Assembly (NCBI RefSeq): GCF_029626265.1
Contig: NZ_JARUBN010000001.1
Coordinates: 1,922,001 to 1,986,000 of the forward strand
DNA: 64,000 bases
Source of the DNA: Micromonospora sp. WMMD1102
GTDB taxonomy: Bacteria; Actinomycetota; Actinomycetes; Mycobacteriales; Micromonosporaceae
Direction of reading: 5' to 3'
Under the pieces are notes generated by a model. That model saw only the letters and a list, made by a program, of their open reading frames with translations. It ran no database searches and was not told the DNA's origin. Positions 58,739-64,000 of the stretch are shown here, piece by piece (the stretch's first letter is position 1; each line of letters begins with the position of its first letter). The position numbers and the translations under genes are program-made.

Positions 58739-59997
58739 GGCAGTTCGACCTCCATCGTCGTCGGCCCGCCGGACGGGCTGGTCAGCCGGAACCGGCCGTC
58801 GTACGCCTCGACCCGTCGGCGGATGCCGGCGAGCCCGGAACCGTCGCGCTCCTCGGCGCCGCCGTGGCCGTCGTCGGCGACGCGCAGCAGCAGCCGGTCG
58901 CCGGCCCTGCGCACGCTGACGGTGGCGCCGGTCGCCCCGCTGTGCCGGGTCACGTTGGTAAGCGCCTCGGCCACCGCGAAGTAGGCGGTGGCCTCGACCG
59001 AGGCGGCACACCGACCGGGCAGGTCGACGTCGACCCGGCAGGGCACGCCGCAGTTGGCGGCGAGTCCGCCGAGCGCACCGGCGAGTCCCCGGTCGGCGAG
59101 TACCGGCGGGAGGATGCCGCGCACGACGCCGCGCAGTTCGGCGAGTGCCTGCTCGGCGGCGTCCTGGGCCCGGGCCAGCACGTCACCGGCGAGCACCGGG
59201 TCCCGGGCCAGTGCCCGCCGGGCGGCGCCGAGCAGGACGGTGACCGCGACCAGCCGGTTCTGGGTACCGTCGTGCAGCGAACGCTCGATCCGGCGCAGCT
59301 CGACCGCGTGGGCGTCCAGCGCCGCCGCCCGGGTGGCGGTCAGCTCCGCAACCCGCAGCGACAGGTCCGTGCCGGGCGACGGTGCGAGCAGGCGCCGCCC
59401 GGGCCATGCCTGTAGCCGCGCCATCCCCGGGCCGAGCCCGACGACGACCGTCAGCCAGCCGATCCCCGTCAGCCCGACGGCAAGCGCGTCGGCCAGCCCG
59501 TCGATCCGCCAGTATACCAGGGCGGGACCGCCGGCCTCGGGTGGCAGCAGCCAGAACCACAACGGGAAGGTCAGGCTCTGCACCGCGTAGAGGGGCAGGC
59601 TGAGGCCGAGCAGCCCGATCACGAACCCGCCGGTGGCATGGATGGCCAGCCAGCCGGCATCTCGCCGCACGGCGGGGTCCCGCAGAGCCGCACGCGTCCC
59701 GGCCGGCACCGGCGCCGGGCCGATGATCTCCGGGCCCCACCGGGACAGCCGGTCCCGTTCCCGGTCGGCGACCGCCCGCACCACGCGCAGCGCCGACGGC
59801 ACCAGCAGCAGCCCGACACCGGTGAGACAGGCCAGCGCGACCGCGAGCAGGTAGCTCAGCCCGGCCAGCGCCAGCAGCGCGGTGCCCAGCCCGCCGACCA
59901 GGTGCTCCAGGGCGTCGACGGAGACCCGCGCCCGGTCCCGCAGGTAGTTCCGCCCGGAATCCGCGCGCCCGGCGCCGGCCGAACCGTCGGTCGTCAT
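58726..59997 (-). CDS. Sensor histidine kinase (NarL/DesK type)
   Basis: A 423-residue membrane kinase. The N-terminal half has about four helices (LEHLVGGLGTALLALAGLSYLLAVALA; GWLAIHATGGFVIGLLGLSLPLY; and two more), resembling the 'putative sensor' domain. The phosphoacceptor is His in ELRRIERSLHDGTQNRLV (HisKA_3). The ATPase domain has AVAEALTNVTRHSGA (N-box), VADDGHGG and GSGLAGIRRRVEAYDGR. The signal is unknown. GGGAGGTGGA precedes the ATG. It forms an operon with the response regulator. Confidence 0.93.
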   Translation of the reverse strand: MTTDGSAGAGRADSGRNYLRDRARVSVDALEHLVGGLGTALLALAGLSYLLAVALACLTGVGLLLVPSALRVVRAVADRERDRLSRWGPEIIGPAPVPAGTRAALRDPAVRRDAGWLAIHATGGFVIGLLGLSLPLYAVQSLTFPLWFWLLPPEAGGPALVYWRIDGLADALAVGLTGIGWLTVVVGLGPGMARLQAWPGRRLLAPSPGTDLSLRVAELTATRAAALDAHAVELRRIERSLHDGTQNRLVAVTVLLGAARRALARDPVLAGDVLARAQDAAEQALAELRGVVRGILPPVLADRGLAGALGGLAANCGVPCRVDVDLPGRCAASVEATAYFAVAEALTNVTRHSGATGATVSVRRAGDRLLLRVADDGHGGAEERDGSGLAGIRRRVEAYDGRFRLTSPSGGPTTMEVELPCGS

Positions 59998-60059
59998 TCC
60001 ACCTCCCGGCCAGACCCTAGGACACCGGGTGGCGGCTCGGCGAGGACGCGGGCCGAGAA

Positions 60060-60075
60060 GTACAGCCTGCTGTAC
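60060..60075. promoter_or_regulatory. Palindrome in divergent promoter, response-regulator site candidate
   Basis: GTACAGC and GCTGTAC are perfect 7-bp arms around a 2-bp centre, located between the kinase start (59997) and the membrane-protein start (60164). The place and symmetry fit a site for a dimeric NarL-type regulator. Confidence 0.5.
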
Positions 60076-60163
60076 CCCGGTCGGCGTGCTGGTGGGATCG
60101 TCGCCGGGCGCGGGCGTTCCTAGCGTTTGTCACATCAACTCGACGACATCGCAAGGAGTGGTC

Positions 60164-60415
60164 ATGTCCGACCCGTACCGCGCCCCGACGGCGCCCCGAC
60201 CCGGCACCCCGGCCCATCAGGTGGCCGGTCGAGGGGTGCTGCGTCCGCTGCTGTGGGTGCTGCTGATCGCGAGCGCCGCCGCCAACGGGATCTCCTCGAT
60301 GACCGACCTGTCGCCGCTGGTCGGCATCGGATTCGGGCTCGGCACCCTCGGCTGCGCCGGCGCCCTGATCCTGCACCACTACCGGCACCGCCGCCCGGCC
60401 GACCCGACCGGCTGA
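60164..60415 (+). CDS. Small two-helix membrane protein
   Basis: An 83-residue protein with two helices (VLRPLLWVLLIASAAANGISS and LVGIGFGLGTLGCAGALILHHY), a Pro-rich N-terminus and a basic C-terminus. AAGGAG precedes the ATG. It is divergent from the two-component system, and such small proteins are common targets of the linked regulator. No named family is recognised. Confidence 0.75.
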   Translation: MSDPYRAPTAPRPGTPAHQVAGRGVLRPLLWVLLIASAAANGISSMTDLSPLVGIGFGLGTLGCAGALILHHYRHRRPADPTG

Positions 60416-60428
60416 ACCCGGCACCCGG

Positions 60429-60504
60429 CCGCGTCGGAACACGGTGGCCGGGTCGGAGGACGGCGACCGCGTCGGGACACGGTGGCCGGGTCGGAGGACG
60501 GCAC
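60429..60504. repeat. 38-bp tandem duplication
   Basis: Two adjacent 38-bp copies (60429-60466, 60467-60504) differ at only a few positions. They lie in a 290-bp gap (60416-60708) with further short GGGTC iterations near 60535-60550. No gene is supported in this gap other than the promoter and ribosome site for the next gene. Confidence 0.7.
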
Positions 60505-60708
60505 AGGCCGGCGCGCGACCGGACCCGGCCGGGTCGGGTCGGGTCGGGTTGGAGGACGGGGCGCGGCCGGGAGCGGGAGCCGGGCCGCGACCGGGGACCG
60601 CCGCGCCGCTGGGCCGGGATCGAGGTTGGGCACGCCGCCCTCGGGTACGACGAGGACGGGGCGGGAGCCGACCGCAACGGTGACGACGAGGTGCGGAGGG
60701 AGGTCCGG

Positions 60709-62508
60709 ATGTCCGACGAGCAGGCCACGACTTCGGACGTGTTGGTGGAGCGGCTGCGGGCCTGGGGAGTCGACCGGGTCTTCGGCTACTCCGGTGACGG
60801 CATCGACGGGGTGCTGGGCGCGCTGCGCCGGGCCGGTACGCCGCGATTCGTGCAGGCCCGGCACGAGGAGGCGGCGGCGTTCATGGCCGTCGGGCACGCG
60901 AAGTACACCGGTGGGGTGGGGGTGTGCCTGTCGACGCAGGGGCCCGGGGCGGTGCACCTGCTCAACGGCCTGTACGACGCGAAGCTGGACTCCAAGCCGG
61001 TGGTGGCGATCGTCGGCCAGCAGATGTCGACGGTACTGGGCAGCGCCTACCAACAGGAGATCGACCTGGTACGGCTGTTCGGCGACGTCTGCGCGCAGTT
61101 CGTACAGGCGGCGTACACCCCGCGTCAGGCGCCGATGCTGCTGGACCGGGCGATGCGTACGGCGCTGGCCACCCGCAGCCCCACCTGTGTGGTGCTGCCG
61201 CACGACGTGCAGACCGCCCCCGCCGACGAGGCCGATCCCACCGGCCACGAGCACGGCCTGATCGCCACGAGTCCGGGTCTGGAGGCGGGGCGGCTGCTGC
61301 CCCGGGACGAGCAGTTGCGGGCCGCGGCGGAACTGCTCGGCTCGGGAGAGCGGGTGGCGATCCTGGTCGGCCAGGGCGGCTACGGCGCCGAGACGGAGAT
61401 CATGGAGCTGGCGGACCGGCTCGGGGCCGGGGTGTCGGCCTCGCTGCTCGGCAAGCCCGTCCTCGACGAGAGCCTGCCCTACCACACCGGCGTGATGGGT
61501 CACCTCGGCACGACCGCCAGCGCCGAGCTGATGGGTCACTGCGACACCCTGTTGCTGGTCGGCACCAACGATCCGTGGACCGAGTTCTATCCGGCTCCCG
61601 GGCAGGCCCGGGCGGTGCAGATCGACATCGACGGGCGCCGGCTCGGCGTGCGGTACCCGGTGGAGGTGCCGTTGCTCGGCGACTCGGCCGAGACGCTGCG
61701 GGCCCTGCTGCCGCTGGTCGAGCCGCGCGCCGACCGGTCGTGGCGGGACCGGGTCACGGGCTGGGTGCGGCGCTGGCGGGAGATCGCCGCCGAACGCGCG
61801 GAGGCAGGGGCGGAGCCGCTCAACCCGCAGTACGTGGTCCGCGAGCTGAGTTCCCGGTTGCCCGCCGACGCGCGGGTGTCGGTCGACGTCGGCTCGATCA
61901 CCTACTGGTACGCCCGGCACCTGCGGCTGCCCCCCGGGGTTCCGGCACACCTGTCCAGCACCCTGGCCTCGATGGGGTCCGCGCTGCCGTACGGTGTGGC
62001 GGCCAAGCTCGCCGCGCCGGACCGGCCGGTGGTGGCGCTGGCCGGGGACGGCGCGATGCAGATGAACGGGCTCAACGAGCTGATCACCGTCGCCGCCCGC
62101 TGGCGGGACTGGGCGGACCCGCGGTTCGTGGTGCTGGTGCTCAACAACCGCGACCTGGCGGAGGTGAGCTGGGAGCAGCGGGAGATGGAGGGCGAACCAC
62201 GCTTCGCGGCCGCGCAGGACCTGCCGGACGTGCCGTACGCGCAGTGGGCGAAGCTGCTCGGCCTGCACGGCGTACGGATCAGTTCCCGGGACGAGGTCGG
62301 CGCGGCCTGGGACGAGGCCCTGGCCGCGGACCGTCCGACGGTGATCGACGCGGTGGTCGACCCGGCGACACCGCTGCTGGCCCCTGGACAGTCGGCCGGA
62401 AAGACCGCCCGGATGTACTCCGGACTGGACCAGGAGCGCGGCGATCTCGCCGACCGGGCCAGGGAGCAGCTCCGGCGGGAGCGCCGTGCCGAGGGTCACC
62501 AGGAGTGA
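60709..62508 (+). CDS. ThDP-dependent oxidase/decarboxylase (pyruvate oxidase-like)
   Basis: A 599-residue thiamine-diphosphate enzyme. The activating Glu is in RFVQARHEEAAAFMAVGHAKYTG, the FAD/central domain spans about 200-330, and the ThDP/Mg motif is LAGDGAMQMNGLNELITVA ... VLNNRDLAEVSWEQ (GDG-X-N). This arrangement matches pyruvate oxidase (PoxB) and acetolactate-synthase relatives; the substrate is probably pyruvate or a close 2-oxo acid. GGAGGGAGG precedes the ATG. The C-terminus is charged and helical (LDQERGDLADRAREQLRRER), which in PoxB-type enzymes can bind membrane. It stands alone. Confidence 0.88.
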   Translation: MSDEQATTSDVLVERLRAWGVDRVFGYSGDGIDGVLGALRRAGTPRFVQARHEEAAAFMAVGHAKYTGGVGVCLSTQGPGAVHLLNGLYDAKLDSKPVVAIVGQQMSTVLGSAYQQEIDLVRLFGDVCAQFVQAAYTPRQAPMLLDRAMRTALATRSPTCVVLPHDVQTAPADEADPTGHEHGLIATSPGLEAGRLLPRDEQLRAAAELLGSGERVAILVGQGGYGAETEIMELADRLGAGVSASLLGKPVLDESLPYHTGVMGHLGTTASAELMGHCDTLLLVGTNDPWTEFYPAPGQARAVQIDIDGRRLGVRYPVEVPLLGDSAETLRALLPLVEPRADRSWRDRVTGWVRRWREIAAERAEAGAEPLNPQYVVRELSSRLPADARVSVDVGSITYWYARHLRLPPGVPAHLSSTLASMGSALPYGVAAKLAAPDRPVVALAGDGAMQMNGLNELITVAARWRDWADPRFVVLVLNNRDLAEVSWEQREMEGEPRFAAAQDLPDVPYAQWAKLLGLHGVRISSRDEVGAAWDEALAADRPTVIDAVVDPATPLLAPGQSAGKTARMYSGLDQERGDLADRAREQLRRERRAEGHQE

Positions 62509-62647
62509 TGTGTCGCAGCGGGTGCCGGGCGCGTTGCTCCGACCGGGAGTAACGTGTTCCCTGGGTCAAGACGCGCGCCCGGATCGCCTTTGCCATCCTC
62601 GCAGCACCGGACGGATGGGCGGTTTCCGCCAAACGACCGGAGGCGCT

Positions 62648-63214
62648 ATGTCGATCGAGAACGGCACGACCACGCTCGGGAACGGCACGACCACGCTCGG
62701 GAACGGCACGACCACGCTCGGGAGCGGTGCGACCGGTTCCGCGGGCGACCCGACCGGCGCTCCGATAATGTCCCTCGACCTGGTGCGGGCCGGCACGACC
62801 ACCGTGGTCACGGCCCGGGGCGAGGTCGACATGAGTAGTGCCGGCAGTCTCGTGGAGATGATCGGGCGGGTGGCGGACAGCCGGCCCGACCGGGTCGTCC
62901 TCGAACTGTCCGGGGTCACCTTCTTCTCCGCCCACGGGATCACCGCACTGCTGCGGGTGCGGGACATCGTCCGCGAGGGGCACGGCGAACTCTTCCTCCG
63001 CGGCATCTCACCGTCCGTGACGCGTGTCCTGGCCCTCACCGGGCTGCTGTTCGAGTGGGAGCCGGGGCGGTCGCCGTGTGCGGTCGGACGTGACCTGAGC
63101 CCCCGCCCGGCGCCCGCCACCACCGGCTGGCGCACCGGCAACCGGAGGAGTCCCGGCAACCGCAGGAGCGTCGGCAACCGGCGGGCCGGCAGCGACGACC
63201 GGATCCGGGGGTAG
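62648..63214 (+). CDS. STAS-domain anti-sigma-factor antagonist-like protein
   Basis: A 188-residue protein. Residues ~40-145 are a STAS domain (TVVTARGEVDMSSAGSLVEMI, VVLELSGVTFFSAHGITALLRVRD). In classical antagonists the loop reads DSSG with a phosphorylated Ser; here it is SAHG, so switch-type phosphorylation is doubtful. The N-terminus has three NGTTTLG repeats and the C-terminus has GNRR repeats. GGAGG lies just before the ATG. No anti-sigma kinase is next to it. Confidence 0.8.
   Translation: MSIENGTTTLGNGTTTLGNGTTTLGSGATGSAGDPTGAPIMSLDLVRAGTTTVVTARGEVDMSSAGSLVEMIGRVADSRPDRVVLELSGVTFFSAHGITALLRVRDIVREGHGELFLRGISPSVTRVLALTGLLFEWEPGRSPCAVGRDLSPRPAPATTGWRTGNRRSPGNRRSVGNRRAGSDDRIRG
62660..62722 (+). 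repeat. Three perfect 21-bp tandem repeats in the STAS gene
   Basis: Three identical 21-bp units (62660-62680, 62681-62701, 62702-62722) encode NGTTTLG repeats at the N-terminus of the STAS protein. The perfect identity suggests recent expansion; copy number may vary between strains. Confidence 0.9.
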
Positions 63215-63260
63215 GACTCACCGAACCCCGGGGCAGCCGTTGCCGGTCGCGGCCGGCCGG

Positions 63261-63569
63261 TCAGTCCTCGCCTTTCTGCCGCTCGCGCCAGTCGCGTACC
63301 GCGTCGCGCATCCGGTCGAAGAGCGCCAGGGGTGGACCGGCCAGCAGATTCGCCTGGGCTGACTCGCCGGTGTGCGGGTGCGGCCGGGTCGGTGCCATCG
63401 CCTCGACCTCCTCTGCGCCCTCGTGCCCGGCGAGCAACCGGACCAGCTCCTCGAACAGCTCCCGCTTCTGCGTACCTTCGGCCCGGCCGAGCTGGCCGAA
63501 CAGCGTCCTGATCTGTTGGTGCTGCTCGGTCAGCAGGTCCAGAACGTCCTGCTGCACGCCTGCTGTCAC
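63261..63569 (-). CDS. Shortened hemerythrin-like protein
   Basis: A 102-residue product. The N-terminus DVLDLLTEQHQQIRTLFGQLG and LFEELVRLLAGHEGAEE match the first part of hemerythrin HHE proteins. It then jumps to EAMAPTRPHPHTGESAQANLLAGPPLALFDRMRDAVRD, the usual C-terminal tail of actinobacterial family members. Some 75-80 residues with the remaining iron ligands are missing between them, in frame. It probably cannot bind a di-iron centre. GAGGAGGAA precedes the GTG. It may be decaying or repurposed. Confidence 0.7.
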   Translation of the reverse strand: MTAGVQQDVLDLLTEQHQQIRTLFGQLGRAEGTQKRELFEELVRLLAGHEGAEEVEAMAPTRPHPHTGESAQANLLAGPPLALFDRMRDAVRDWRERQKGED

Positions 63570-63680
63570 GCTTGCGTTCCTCCTCCGTCGACGTCGTCAG
63601 CGCTGGTTTCCCGCCACCGCGACGTCCATGTGCTCACCCCGGTCCGCACGGCGCGCCGGTTGTTGGGCTCTGCCTTGCGT

Positions 63681-64000
63681 TCAGCCGAGCAGCGCCAGCA
63701 GTGCCAGGCCCACCAGGATGGCCGGAATCGTGGTGATCACGGTTGCCGTCGCGGCGGCGCGGCGGCGCAGGGCCGCGAGTGGGATCAGGGCGTCCCCGTC
63801 CTGGCTGATGGCGTTGGCCACGAGTGTCGTCATGGGCAGGCCGCCGCTGACGAAGATGCCGGTGAAGACGATCTGGACGGCGCAGCCCGGGACGAGACCG
63901 ATCAGCGCTCCGACGAGCACTCCGGCCACCCCGGCGAAGGCGAGTTGGGAGCCGTCGAATCCGGTGGCGCTGCTGAGAACCTGCCAGCCGAGATAGGCGA
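63681..64000 (-). CDS. Heavy-metal/manganese exporter-like protein (C-terminal part, runs off right edge)
   Basis: The last 106 codons of a minus-strand membrane protein whose start is beyond 64000. The helices and loops GALIGLVPGCAVQIVFTGIFVSGGLP, TLVANAISQDGDALIPLAAL and TATVITTIPAILVGLALLAL match the C-terminus of the 10-helix putative metal exporter family (ArsP_2/PF11449). The conserved SQDGDALIPL loop is the clearest hallmark. Substrate in the family is often suggested to be manganese or other heavy metals. Confidence 0.75.
   Translation of the reverse strand, partial: AYLGWQVLSSATGFDGSQLAFAGVAGVLVGALIGLVPGCAVQIVFTGIFVSGGLPMTTLVANAISQDGDALIPLAALRRRAAATATVITTIPAILVGLALLALLG

Noticed and set aside
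60429..60560. Possible CRISPR array in the repeat region
   Set aside because: Only two adjacent copies with no spacers and no cas genes; it is a simple tandem duplication.

Overview
The window is very GC-rich DNA with a strong third-position G/C bias, frequent GTG (and some TTG) starts, and many regulator and secreted-enzyme families typical of filamentous Actinobacteria: NB-ARC/TPR and SARP-type regulators, LAL-type LuxR proteins, ECF sigma factors, CBM2-linked polysaccharidases, and sugar ABC transporters without their own ATPase. The protein set looks most like a soil or plant-associated member of the Micromonosporaceae; that family call is inference from gene content, since no rRNA or housekeeping marker is present. 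I see no tRNA, rRNA, CRISPR array, insertion sequence or phage module.

Layout. 1-6.3 kb: the start of a secreted tachylectin-like protein running off the left edge, a broken SARP/NB-ARC/TPR regulator, an MFS transporter and a Tat-exported serpin. 6.4-13.4 kb: a carbohydrate locus with a LacI-family repressor, a tandem esterase, a sugar-binding lipoprotein and two permeases. 13.4-25.5 kb: a tightly overlapping nine-gene exopolysaccharide operon that joins Pel-type synthesis genes (PelF-like and PelG-like) to galactosaminogalactan-type processing genes (Agd3/CE18-like deacetylase, two GH114-like proteins) and nucleotide-sugar enzymes. 25.6-32.1 kb: a small secreted protein, an intact HTH/NB-ARC/TPR regulator, an ECF42-type sigma operon with its likely autoregulated promoter, and a DinB-fold protein. 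32.3-35.3 kb: a CBM2-esterase and a GH5 glucanase. 35.4-41.2 kb: two immunity-like proteins, a channel with an unusual pore loop, membrane and stress proteins, an APC permease and a DUF2254 remnant. 41.2-42.8 kb: a dehalogenase-like hydrolase and an SDR flanked by TetR-type operator-like sites. 42.8-48 kb: a GH62 arabinofuranosidase remnant, a remarkable sigma factor fused to a membrane segment and an AbfB sugar-binding module, orphan LacI-type operators, a DinB protein and a CBM2-GH12 endoglucanase behind a strong inverted repeat. 48-52.6 kb: an MFS exporter and a LAL regulator. 52.6-60.4 kb: a heterodimeric ABC exporter preceded by a ten-residue mini-ORF and a 12-bp hairpin, a divergent radical SAM enzyme, a two-component system and a small membrane protein. 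60.4-64 kb: a ThDP oxidase-like enzyme, a STAS protein, a shortened hemerythrin-like protein and the end of a metal exporter.

Themes. Much of the window concerns plant polysaccharides (GH5, GH12, CBM2 proteins, GH62 remnant, arabinan-sensing sigma, sugar uptake) and their control. Several genes are decaying (SARP regulator, GH62, DUF2254, hemerythrin). The strongest candidates for undescribed biology are the hybrid Pel/GAG exopolysaccharide operon, the one-polypeptide sigma/anti-sigma-like/receptor protein, and the micro-ORF plus hairpin ahead of the ABC exporter and beside the radical SAM gene.
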